This document shows positions 7,620 through 17,810 of a stretch of DNA of 23,944 nucleotides, one piece after another. This stretch comes from Seminavis robusta (lineage: Eukaryota; Bacillariophyta; Bacillariophyceae; Naviculales; Naviculaceae). The notes beneath the pieces are model-generated. The model saw only the letters and a program-made list of their open reading frames with translations, had not been told where the DNA came from and searched no databases. A program made the position numbers and the translations under genes. How positions within the stretch are numbered: the stretch's first letter is position 1; each line of letters starts with the position of its first letter. The stretch covers positions 1-23,944 of the forward strand of contig CAICTM010001711.1 in assembly GCA_903772945.1 (NCBI GenBank). Direction: 5' to 3'.

Positions 7620-10600
7620 ATGGTTGGCATCACGTTCGAGTAAGTCCTGTTGGTTGTTGGTTGGTTTGTTGCTACCCTACCGGTAGCTCGACCATGGTGG
7701 TTGCAAGTGGACTTTCATGCTCTGGGTTTGTCTGGATTTCTCTCAATGACCGTTTGTCACTCATTTTCTTCTTCTTTGCTGGAAACAGTCGTCCCGTGGG
7801 ACCGTACGCGGACACAAAGGAGCTCGAGTATGTCTCGGCTCTGCATCAGACCTGCGCCCCTCTCTTGCGTCAAGATGGCTCTATTGAAGGTACGGGGCCG
7901 TACAATCAGCACTTTCTTGTGATATCCCATTTGTCAGTGACAAGATAAATGACTCACAATGTCCTTCATTTTTTGATTGTCCATCAATCAGCCATTGACA
8001 TCTTGCATTTTCTTCGCAGTCGTCATGGCGTCGAAGTGGAAGAAGATGTGGTGCGTCAAGCTATTATCATTGAACTCTGTGGATCCCCTGAGCTACAGGC
8101 TCGTTCCGAGGAAACGGCGGAAGACTCGAGTGACATGATCCTAAAGAAGGAGGCTGCCAAGGACGGCGATGAGGAAGAAGAGGAAGAGGATCCTGAACCC
8201 GCCATGGATATTTGCCAAATGCTGGCCTTGTTGTTGGTGCCGTTTCTTCGTAGTGGAAACTCGGATGGCACCAATCAGGAAGCTGTCTCTCGTGTCATTG
8301 AAATCGCCTTGGACACCATCTGGGCAGAGTTGCGCGCTCATGCGGTTGATGTACAGGGAAGTGACACGGACGAAGGAGTCCTTGTCACCCCGGAATTTCT
8401 GGGAGAGATTCTAGATTGCTTTGGAGAATTTAGCGTGTCCAAGGACGTACTGAATGAGATGGTTCAAGCTGCCTCTGGAGACGACAACCAGAACAACGAA
8501 CCACAGTTCTATTTGACCAAAGCTAGCTTCTTGCAAGCTCTTACGGCGGATACCCAAATGTTTGATCCCAACTTGGACGAGACACTGAACACACACTTTG
8601 AAGAGGCTCAACTTGCTCATGAAAAGACAATTGCCAGTGGAGGGAAAACAATGCAAGACGAGTACGGGCCGGAGGAAGAGCCCGTCTTCAAAACCGTATA
8701 TATGGCGGATAATGTCGACAGCACCGCAGACAGCTATCGCAGTACTCTTTGGTTCGTCCTTGCCTGGGTGTCGGCTGTATTTGTGTATGTGTGCTACATG
8801 ACCAACACTGACATCAAGGCAACCAAAGAAGATTTCGCGGAATGGGGATGCGACAACCTCTTTGGATGCGATCTTGCGAGGGCCTTGTTGAATTGGTCGG
8901 GTGAGTTTTTCAAGAAAACTTTGGGGCGAGCGGTTTCTCCTGACGACGCAACTAACTTTTTTCTTGTATTTCATTTGGGAAGTCATCTTCATTGAACTGA
9001 TGGTTCTTGGTTTGCTTTGGGTTTTTGTCACGACACTTGGTAACAGCACACACCCAACCAAAACCATTCCACAAAAGCTCTTCACTACCATTCGAATTTT
9101 GATTGCAATGACTCTCACCCTTGCTGGCACCGTCTTGACATTCTTCTATCCAATTGACCTTGGATTTATCAATTCCGTCACAATTATCAATTCGGATTCG
9201 GATGACAGCGGCAACGCATTCTACGTGGCCGCTTATTACATTTGTCTCATCTTGGGCTTCATGATGCTGCTGTGCCAACTTTTCCGCGTCTTGAGCATGT
9301 ATTTGTCTATTGGGCCGTTCACAAAGGGCAGTCGAGAATACAAAGAACGAAGGACAAAGAGAGCGTCCACTGCAAAGATTACGAAGCTTGTAGAGCACGC
9401 CACTTTGTTGCACGTGTCGCCGGATGACGAAAGAAAGAGCTTTGCCAGTGCAAGTTCCGTGTTCAAATCGACTGTTTCAGAAGCCGTAAAAGACGTGTCA
9501 AAGAAGCTTCACGAGAGCGTCAAGAGCCCCCGCCAGAGCAAGCTCAGTGCTGGAAGTGCCACATCCAAGGTGCTGCTGAACTTCAGTAATATGGAACATA
9601 CGAAAGAAGAGACTGGTGGCGTTTTGTGGACGTTCAAAAAGATTTTTGTAAGTTCCTTCCTTTTTGTGAGGGGAGATGAAGGAATGAAAGAAATTTTGTC
9701 GCTCATGTCTAGTGCTTCCAACAATCCAGGATGGATCTCTTTTCAATGAAGAGGGTATCTACCTTCACGGCAGGCTCCTTGCTGTTAATTTTGCTCAATT
9801 CCTTGTGGTTGGCATCTTGTGTGGTGCATTTGCCCTTGTCTACGTTATTTTGGATTACTTTCTCGCCAGGGGGGACGATGGTTGTGACTTCAGGATTCCT
9901 GGTCTTATTGTCGAGGAAGGTACTTTATCCAATGTCACCAGTGACGTAGATACCCTAGAAGGCGAGCTCATCAGGCGCTTGCAGCAGTCAAATATTTTTG
10001 AAGCGAACAGCACCTACAACGAGACGGAAGACTTCGATGGACTGGCAGAACTCTTTCAGGGTTTGGAGAATGCCACCTTCAACAACGAAACGTTGGCCTC
10101 TGCGATTGAGTTTATTGAGGGGGTGGTTAATTACGTTAGAGAGAACGCAGGGGAGTTGGCTGGTTTCCCCACATGGACCATGGACGACTGGAACATCAAT
10201 GAAACGCACTTCTTTGATGGCTTTCACTTGTTCGAAGGTCAATTTCCCAACTGGACCCAGGAAATTGAAGAATGGGATGGACGGTACCCTGTGATCTGCT
10301 ACGATCTGTATTCCGCAAACTTCACGGAAGTTTGGATCAACTATGAAGCAACACGCAACGAGCTACTTGAGCAGCTTCAAATTGAGAATTGGGAGTGAGT
10401 TGGTTCTGCTGGATTGCCGTTGGCCATGGTTACTGTTTTTACTTACGCAATGTTTTGATGAATGCAGATACCGCCTTGCGGCCTCTATTGGATTGTTATT
10501 CGCCATCTTTGCGGCCGTGACCATTGCTATGGTTTACGTCCCCTCTTTTGTCTCGTCGGCGCTCAAGTTTCGTTCAGGTTACGACCAGAGCTTGAAAGGA

Positions 10601-11985
10601 AACCAGGTCACATTTTTGGGCTATCGCAAAAGTCCAGATCAGGTAAGCTTTTTAAAATTAACGGTTGCATGTCACGACCATGGTGGTGCATGAATTCCTG
10701 ACATGTAGCGTACATTGCCCCGTTTTCCAAAGTGTTCCATTCTCTACGGTTCAGCCTTTTGGGGCATTTTCTTTTCTTCTGGTCTAGCCTTTCTCATCTT
10801 TGGGGCCCTCACATTCATCCTGGTCTGGCCGGTATGTCTTGTGGTATATCGTTTTGCTCTACTCTACTCCAAACAACTCTCACAATTCACTTTTCTCACT
10901 ATTCGGACAGCTCACTCATGTATGTGATGACGGTACTCGTCGCGCGAGGTGCTCATTGAGTGAATCAATCTAACGTCTATGTATTTCCTTTTGTTTGTGT
11001 GCATAGGAATGGGTCAAGACAATAATCGCCAATTTCATAGGCATTGGCGCTACCATTACCCTCAAGGTCATTTTTATGATGTGTGTACGCAAAAGTATCT
11101 TCGCCGGTGGCTTTTATCGGAAGAAACCAGCTACTGCTGCCATCACGAACGTATTCCTTGAAGCCTGGAGTCTCGGAACATCGATTGGTACTGTCACCAC
11201 GCGAGCTATAACACTCATATGGTAAGAGGTTTTGTGGTATATAGAATTGCACGAACAGACTAGCACGAACAGACCAGACTGACCCCCATAACCTGCATCA
11301 GCGTCACAATTTTCTTCATTGGTCGCATTGATACCCCCTTGCTCGCGGACGGGATTGGGTATGTGAAAGGAACTCCCGTAGACAAGCCCCCCATTGCGTT
11401 TAAGAAGGATCTGTTGATTCATGAAGCGGTAAGCCATTCGTGCAGCATCTTGGAGGCGTTCCCACATTTCTTGGATGCTGATCCACTTGCACATTCCTTT
11501 TTTGAACAAAGCATCGCCACCCATACATGGAACGGCTGGGTTTGTTGTACTTGTTGAAATTGCACGGGGGCAAGTCTTTTGGAACTAGGGCAGGTGCCTA
11601 TTGGCGCTTGTTATTCACGTTAGCGCTGCTCCCTTGGATGCGAAAGTATCGTGTTTCCAGGGGCGTTCCCATCTCTGACAAAGATGACATGGACGATCAG
11701 CTGAGTACAATCGGAGAAGCTACTGACGACAACGAGAAGCAAGCGGCGCTGTCGCACCCTGTGTCGGGTGGCGACCCTTTTGCGTGGGACGAAACAGACA
11801 ACATCGAGACTCTGGCGGCAAAGCGCAGGCAGCTCAAGATCAAGCTCAAGGCGTTGAATGCAACCTTGAGCGAAAAACTTAAGGATTCCTCATCTTTTCG
11901 CGCTGGCGCTTTGGACCAGGCCAGATTGATGGAATCACAGCGACTGGATGACCGACCGCACCATCTCGACAGCTCTGAAGCCTAA
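7620..11985 (+). CDS. Multi-pass membrane protein, STRA6-receptor-like (10 exons)
   Basis: The spliced gene uses ten exons: 7620-7639, 7789-7889, 7992-8900, 8983-9647, 9730-10394, 10468-10642, 10709-10831, 11007-11221, 11302-11428 and 11512-11985. They total 3474 nt, or 1157 residues. All introns are GT-AG and phases agree throughout. The start ATG sits in ATCACCATGG. Residues 1-285 are soluble, with an acidic run and two EF-hand-like helical stretches lacking a clear calcium loop. About nine membrane helices follow, near 290, 344, 378, 423, 583, 790, 856, 887 and 934-966. The loop between helices five and six (about 612-785) has eight N-glycosylation sequons, placing it outside. After the last helix, RIDTPLL, then HEAHRHPYMERL, then RLLFTLALLPWMRKYR follow in the order and spacing I recall for the STRA6 C-terminus. 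Family assignment rests on that pattern and helix count. A stramenopile-specific membrane protein is the alternative. Confidence 0.85.
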
Positions 11986-12610
11986 CTTCTTTCTCTGCCG
12001 TGATCTACAAACAAGCAACAAAAGATGAGTCAATGGCCGCCAAAACCCAGAAACAAAACCACAGACTTCTATCCCAACCAAAGACGAACAAAAAGGTCTC
12101 CCTTGTATGAGGAGCCACAGGTCGTGATCCAGCATTGAGACCTGCCGGCACAATCATTTCTTTGTTCTTCATGTTTACGCTTCAGTCTTCCGTTACTCTA
12201 AATAAATACAATGTATTAGCGTCATTGAAAGTTTGTAACCCTTCAGGATTTTCGGTAGTCCGGTATCCCGACAGACAAAAAAGCTTTTTGAGGCACAACC
12301 ACTATGTGTACCGGGAGCTAGTAGTCTGGAATTCCTGTTCATGAATTAATCCGCCTGCTCTAAACCCCCGTTGGTCACTCTGGCAGGTTTGTCTTGGCTA
12401 AGTGCAAAGAGCTACTGGTAGTCTCGTAGCAAGATCCATCGTCCAAAGCTCAATCTTTAGGTTGCTTTGGTTCGAGAAATGAGCAACGAGAACGAGCAAC
12501 GGCGCTGTTGTACGATAGCGCTTCCTGCCATTACATTGCTGGTTTCGCCCGTGGGAGTGGGGTTGGAGGGCGCCCAGGATGGACGCAGTCGTGTGACTCA
12601 GCATCGATGG
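11986..12610. other. 3' flank and intergenic region
   Basis: AATAAA at 12201-12206, 216 bp after the stop of the upstream gene, could serve as its poly(A) signal. No gene is supported. The region ends in the promoter area of the bestrophin gene. Confidence 0.4.
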
Positions 12611-12636
12611 ACGTCACTCTGATGACGCTCTGACGT
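12611..12636 (+). promoter_or_regulatory. Cluster of CO2/cAMP-response-element-like hexamers
   Basis: ACGTCA (12611-12616), TGACGC (12623-12628) and TGACGT (12631-12636) lie within 26 bp, 81-106 bp before the bestrophin start codon. From memory, these three hexamers are the ones described as CO2/cAMP-responsive elements (CCRE) of the Phaeodactylum carbonic anhydrase promoter, bound by a bZIP factor. The match is exact for all three. The regulatory role here is inference. Confidence 0.5.
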
Positions 12637-12716
12637 CGTCTGACAGGGGCCACTTTTTTTTAACCTTTGCCTCACTTTTTGCATTGGTTTGGGTCTCCCT
12701 CCAGAGGACAAGGACA

Positions 12717-14014
12717 ATGATGATGACGACAACCATGCGTTTGCTTCTTCTGTTATTGATCGGCCGAAGCAACGCCTTCGTTGTAATTAAGCCCTTCGCT
12801 GTTACCGCCGGGTTGGGGAGCGTTAGAGAATATCTGGAAGCTCCAGGTTATGTGAACGTGGATTCTTTGGAGATGGCCAACAGTGAGGTGAATGGCAAAT
12901 CAACAACCTCGAGCAGAAGCAAGGCGTTAGCCTTCGTAGACGAGACAGAATCGACAAACTCGGCAGCAACCACAACAATCAGCCCCAAACGTGCACTTCT
13001 CATGGAAAGTCCAATCATATTGGAACGGGAGTCGCTCGATGTAGAGGACAGACCTTCGATCGAGACAGGACTTCGGTACAGTTCAGATGACTGGTGGACT
13101 TGCTTCTGGCGGATCCGAAAGTCGTATGTTCTTCGGCGCATCAAGAACCGCTTGATGACGACAACTTTTACTAGCATCATTGCAGCAACTCTGTATCACT
13201 TTTACAAGCCTTGCATTCCCATGCTGGGTCATAGCTTGATGGGTGGCTTTCTCAGTTTGCTGCTTGTATTTCGCACAAACGGGGCTTATGCCCGCTTTTG
13301 GGAAGGCCGTACGCAATGGAGTCTGGCCATGAAAACCTGTCGAGCTCTGGCTCTTCATGCAGTGGCACATGTCAGGCCCCACAGTCCTCAGAGTGCGAAA
13401 AAGCTGCTGCAACTGATTGCGCTCTACCCGATGCATTGGCGTACACTTGTCTAGCAGGGACGCATCCTTTGGCCCATAATGTGAAGAAAGTCACTTTACC
13501 ACGAACGAAAAAGGCCAATGTACCGCCAGCAACCGTTGTGGCATTGATGATACAGGAAGCACTCAGAGAAGCCGAACTAGAATCAAGTACGGTTTCCACC
13601 AGCCTGCTGGAGTCCATGCATCTCGCTCATCTCAGCCACGATGCCAATGTGCTGACAAGAATTTATTCCGCTTGTGAAAAGATTGTAAAGACACCAATAC
13701 CATGGTCCTACTCTCGTCACACAAGTCGCTTTCTCACAATCTGGACTACAACACTGCCCTTCGCCATGGTGCAGACCATGGGTTGGCTAACTATCCCGGC
13801 CACAGCGGTGCTCTGCTGGGCGCTCTATGGCATGGAGGAGATTGGACACCTTATAGAACAACCGTTTGTGGGTACTCGAAGCACTGACAGAGACTTGAAG
13901 ACCAAACCCTACGACATTGGCCTTCCCGTTTTTACACTCGCAAATCAGATCAGATATGAGGTGGAGCAAGTCTCGAGGATATCTGAACCCTTAGACCCAG
14001 GGTTTGCTCATTGA
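12717..14014 (+). CDS. Plastid-targeted bestrophin-family anion channel (one frameshift)
   Basis: Bestrophins form pentameric chloride or bicarbonate channels; algal and plant plastid members sit in thylakoids. The chosen ATG at 12717 gives a hydrophobic leader (MRLLLLLLIGRSNAF) with predicted cleavage between Ala20 and Phe21. This fits the heterokont plastid rule of signal peptide plus Phe at +1, followed by a Ser/Thr-rich stretch. Bestrophin motifs follow: SLLLVFRTNGAYARFWEG near residue 180, and IPWSYSRHTSRFLTIW near 327. Next come a hydrophobic segment and YGMEEIGHLIEQPF near 385. The frame breaks at the CCC run 13427-13429: upstream reads LLQLIALYP, and sequence downstream continues one frame over as DALAYTCLAG. 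One missing C explains it, giving about 432 residues. No intron signals fit the break. Its context is a convergent gene downstream and a CCRE-like promoter. Confidence 0.85.
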
Positions 14015-14218
14015 GAAAAGAAAGAGGAGTGTTTCGGCTATCACTGGTTTACTTCAGTTTTAGTGCTAATGTATGTGTGAAATTACGTTCTCTTTTGTTT
14101 GTTGTTGTTTGTGAAAGAAGTCTAATTGATACATGTTATAGGCCAGTATTTTTGATAGCGGCTTTGATCTTATGATTGAGGAGTTCAGGTTGAGTACAAG
14201 TGTTCCTGTTATGTTGTG
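14015..14218. other. 3' flank of bestrophin gene
   Basis: T/G-rich sequence typical of a 3' untranslated region. No gene seen. Confidence 0.4.
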
Positions 14219-14298
14219 TTACTGTGTACAGCTACATGTATCCCATACCAACCCAGTATGAAACAGAAGGCTGCCTATGGGAATACAACCTTGCTAGA
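14219..14298 (+). repeat. 80-bp direct repeat, copy 1
   Basis: The sequence from TTACTGTGTACAGCTACATG to GGGAATACAACCTTGCTAGA recurs at 14758-14837 with a single mismatch seen by eye. The near identity implies a recent duplication or an active short element. Confidence 0.9.
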
Positions 14299-14524
14299 AA
14301 CTCTACAACCTCAAAATACCGTGGCAGGGCAACCCCCTGTCCACAGTCAAAACGTTCGGGACAAATGACTGCATTCTATGTAATCAAGAACGGCTTCACA
14401 TCTTCAAACGTATGAGAAACAAACCTTCTACACTTCTCAACAGATGTGAAGAACTATTTTTAAAATACATGCCGTCACAAACCACGGTTCCACCGGTTCA
14501 CCCATGCAACCCCAGTGAGCAGTA

Positions 14525-14548
14525 CTGATGAGCCCTCAATGGGCGAAA
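14525..14548 (+). ncRNA. Hammerhead-ribozyme-like core (uncertain)
   Basis: The plus strand reads CTGATGA, then GCCC-TCAAT-GGGC as a stem-loop, then GAAA. These are the two conserved halves of the hammerhead catalytic core around a 4-bp stem II. I could not find convincing stems I and III or a cleavage-site triplet in the flanks, though a 7-bp hairpin (ACCATTG/CAATGGT) lies about 15 bp downstream. It may be a degenerate ribozyme or coincidence. Confidence 0.3.
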
Positions 14549-14683
14549 AAGTGCCAACAACCATTGATGTTTAACACCAATGGTGTGTGTGAATGCAATC
14601 GATATAATCCATAGAAATAGTACCACAGAGTCAACCCATCAAGCCACAGTTCTGTTGCCTCGTGCCACTCGGCACCAGAACTC

Positions 14684-14957
14684 CAGCCTGAAGGCTTGTC
14701 TCTGTCAATCCCAGTAAATTATATTTAGAATACTCACTTTTTGCTGCAATTGATAAATTACTGTGTACAGCTACATGTATCCCATACCAACCCAGTATGA
14801 AACAGAAGGCTGCCTATGGGAATACAACCTAGCTAGATAGCCTGCATTTTATGATTTATGTAAGCCACAAATGTAAAAGGCACCTCTATTATCAAATGCA
14901 GCAAAAAGTGAGAGTGCTATTTTGCTGGGTTTGACAGAGACAAGCCTCCAGGCTAGA
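14684..14957. repeat. Inverted repeat of about 70-bp arms around the second 80-bp copy
   Basis: The left arm 14684-14754 contains AGGCTTGTCTCTGTCAA and ACTCACTTTTTGCTGCA. The right arm 14891-14957 carries the reverse complement of both, in mirrored order and similar spacing. The arms are imperfect, with a divergent block in the middle. The loop holds the second 80-bp repeat copy. It looks like a foldback or MITE-like element; I could not establish a target duplication. Confidence 0.8.
14758..14837 (+). repeat. 80-bp direct repeat, copy 2
   Basis: This is the second copy of 14219-14298, lying in the loop of the inverted repeat 14684-14957. Confidence 0.9.
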
Positions 14958-15085
14958 CTTCACATATACTTCGCGTAGTTCACGATGAAGGATACGAAAC
15001 CACAATACGCAAACCATTTGTTTATTTGTTGCGTCTGTTGTTACGCACGGGCGGCAGATGCAGTTTCTTGCACAGCTGTATAGCT

Positions 15086-17138
15086 TCAAGGCTCGCTCGG
15101 ATTGGTCTCCTCAGGTGGACCTTCGGATCTATCTTCTGGCGATTGTTCCCCGTCTTCTTCGGCATCATCGTCGTCGCGACGACGTTTGTACCAGACCAAG
15201 GCTACCAACGCAATGCCGGCTGCAAACAGCGGCAAAATTGACCAAACCAAGACAGGACCGGAGACGGGCAACTCATTGTCAGGGTCGACGTCGACGTGTA
15301 TCGTAATTGTTGTTTTGTTGCTCGCTTCATCGTTGATCGTACTCTCTTTTTCGTCGAAGTCCTTGCAGGCCATGAACGGGTGGGCGCTACAACACGCTCG
15401 CTCCTTGTACGGTTTGGACACGGACTCGAGAGCAGTGTTTGCGAAAACGCTCATCTGGTAGTCCTCCACTGTACGGGTGCCGGCACACGATGAATTCATT
15501 GGGCGGTCAAAAAAAGTAGCGTTGCTGCTCGTGACATTATTGCAGCCACAGGAAGTTCCTGGATCCACGCGTGATAGAGACATAAGTGCACAGCGATCCA
15601 AGTTGTCCAGCATAGAAGGGCATAGTGGGCGAGTATCGGTGCCGGGAAAGCCGGGAAAAGCATCTAAGAGTCATGTTTCCTTCCTCCTTTGAAGCAGCTC
15701 GGAGATCATCCAAAGAAACCTCAATCCCCACGACTCCGATCAGTTGGTTGTCCGGGCCGAAGACAGGAGCTGTTATGGATATTCCGACTGCTGCGGCGCT
15801 GGCTGCGAACAGATACGGTTCAGCCCACGCCGTAAAATTGGAACTGGATCTTGGCTGGAGCCCCCACTCGACGAGAGCGTCGTAGCCTGCGAGCGACTCA
15901 TGAACACGTGTGTGCGTGTTTAAAGAAGCCCAAGAAGCTCGAGCGCTGGAGCAAGCCAACGTCTTCGGGAAGGAAACTGTGCGGTCGTCATCATCGCCAG
16001 TGACACCGTCCACAACGCTGTAAATTAGAGTAAAGACCGGCTGTTGCAGCATGTTTTCCGCTCGCGAGAGTCCATGGTTGATAAAGTCGATGACATCTTG
16101 TTCTGTCTTCCCTGGTGGATCGGTCATGGATCCGTCGGTGAAGAACAGAATGACGGTGAAGCAGGATTCTTCTGCCATGTTGTGCACCATGCCGTACTCT
16201 AGAATCTCGAACGTCTTCTCAAAGGCGGCCATCATATTCGTGGAGCCGCCCGCTTCCATTGTCAGTAGTTGGTCGACGAGTTGAAGAAGGTGGCGTTTGG
16301 TGGTTCTGGTGATAGGAACCAAGACGGCTTCTTCTACGGTGATTTCATATGCCGCTGTGGAGAAGGGTACAATAGCCAGCCGATCGACTCCATCATTGAG
16401 AGTGTCGATGACGTGCCGCACAGGCCCTCGGAGGTGTTCGAGTCGCTGGTTCATTGACCTGGACGTATCAAGCAAAATCACCACCGTCTTGCCACTAGCA
16501 GGAGCTCGGGTGGCCAGTTGATACCATGGTTCTTGTCGTGGATCCCAGGCGGAAGAACTGTCGTCGCAGAATGGGAGAGTTCGAGCTGGATAGATTCTCA
16601 GCAGGCCAGTGGCCGCACCGGCAAAGAACATGGACCGAGGGGAAGAAGCGCTGTCGGCGGCTTTCTCGACAAAGTATTCCTCGAGTCGATGCGAAATGCA
16701 AATGTCCTCGACCAACAAAGGATCCATGGTCGTTCCATTGTCGTAGAAGTTTGTGGGAGAGAAGGAGGGGACGTAAATGGAAGTCACGGTTGGATCCGCA
16801 ACCATCCCATGACAAGAGGCGTTGTTTTTGTCTGCTGCTGTTGTGCCGTTTTCGAAGCGACCGCACACATTGTCGCCGTGTTTGTGTTCACTGTCGCATC
16901 TTGGATTGGGAAAAGAAGACCTGCAAGCATCGTAGTTGCTCTGTTGGCAGCTTTGTAGAAGCTTTGCTGGATCACACTTGTACGACGCATACACTCTCTG
17001 CGCCTCGAAGCGCAGATCTAGAACATCGGCCTCGAACCTTTCCTTTACCTCTCGAAGGGATCGGTCTGGAGTTTGAATCCCTGTAATGCCAGAGGCGATC
17101 AAAGACAGGAAAATCACGAAGACAAAGGTGATGCTCAT
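15086..17138 (-). CDS. VWA-Cache type I membrane protein, alpha2delta-like (one frameshift)
   Basis: The ATG at 17138 starts a clear signal peptide (MSITFVFVIFLSLIASGITG). A Cys-rich, glycosylated N-terminal region follows, then WDPRQEPWYQLA near residue 198, typical of Cache-linked VWA proteins. The VWA domain (about 218-400) has an intact metal site: DTSRS at 224-228, Thr in GGST near 300, Asp in FFTDG near 334. A Cache half-domain ends in GVVGIEVSLDDL near 479. After a Cys-rich stretch, one helix (GPVLVWSILPLFAAGIALVA) and a basic stop-transfer sequence lead to an acidic tail. The order matches calcium-channel alpha2delta subunits. The frame shifts at about 15664-15668: one extra base separates EEGNMTL from the continuing frame DAFPGFPGTD. 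No GT-AG intron fits. The joined length is about 683 residues. A partner channel is not visible nearby. Confidence 0.85.
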
Positions 17139-17810
17139 CTTGTCAAGGAGACCTCGTCGGTTTGTGGTGACGGTTTTGTGGTGTGTGCATGCAGGTCCTC
17201 TTCGGCACGAGTTGAAAGGTTCCCTTTTGGTAGATATAAGCCGGTTGAGCTGCAATTCAATTTTGACCTTTCAAGGAGAAGGCTTCAAGGACACCTGATC
17301 TCCTCTGTCGGTGTGGCCTTGTTGCCGCCGATGACTCCTACACGAGTATAAACTATCGTTTCGACACTGCATATTCAGGTGTATTTGGTTGTACCAATAG
17401 TCCTGTGAACTGCCCATGCCAACCAGATTGCGGACAGCCGAGGCGGTGGCTGGGAGTCGAGGAAGACTCCTGGAGGCAAGTTAGTTAACCAACCAACACC
17501 GTGGATGAAAAAGCCAAGACGAAGCGATAGACCGAAGCAATTCAAAACGAAGCAATCATCGCAAAGTGCAAAAGCGTGGGATGAAACTGAACAGCTAACC
17601 CACCGCAGTCACTTGAGAGCTATTTGCAGTGCTGAAACAAACTTTGCGAAGTCTTCTTCTAAAGGGAGCCACTTGAAAGATGCAACCATGAAACGCACTT
17701 CCTTGAAGGGTCAAGGCGATGTATATGTTGTCGCAGTGCAAAGCAGAATTTCAGGGCAATCTACATACAATATTATACTGCGCCCTTTTAGCTACCGGTA
17801 TGGTTCCTGG
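17139..17810. other. Intergenic between the two minus-strand genes
   Basis: This must hold the promoter of the VWA-Cache gene and the 3' end of the ABCG fusion gene. A plus-strand frame at 17505-17900 overlaps the latter's coding end and has no coding character. No other element was seen. Confidence 0.45.

Noticed and set aside
12684..12716. Upstream start of the bestrophin gene at 12684
   Set aside because: That codon is TTG. The first ATG in frame is 12717 and directly yields the signal peptide.
15600..15780. Intron as explanation for the frame change in the VWA-Cache gene
   Set aside because: The only candidate donor (in GAGGTTTCT) with the TTAG acceptor gives a 56-bp intron of the wrong phase and would delete the end of the Cache domain. 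A single-base change fits better.
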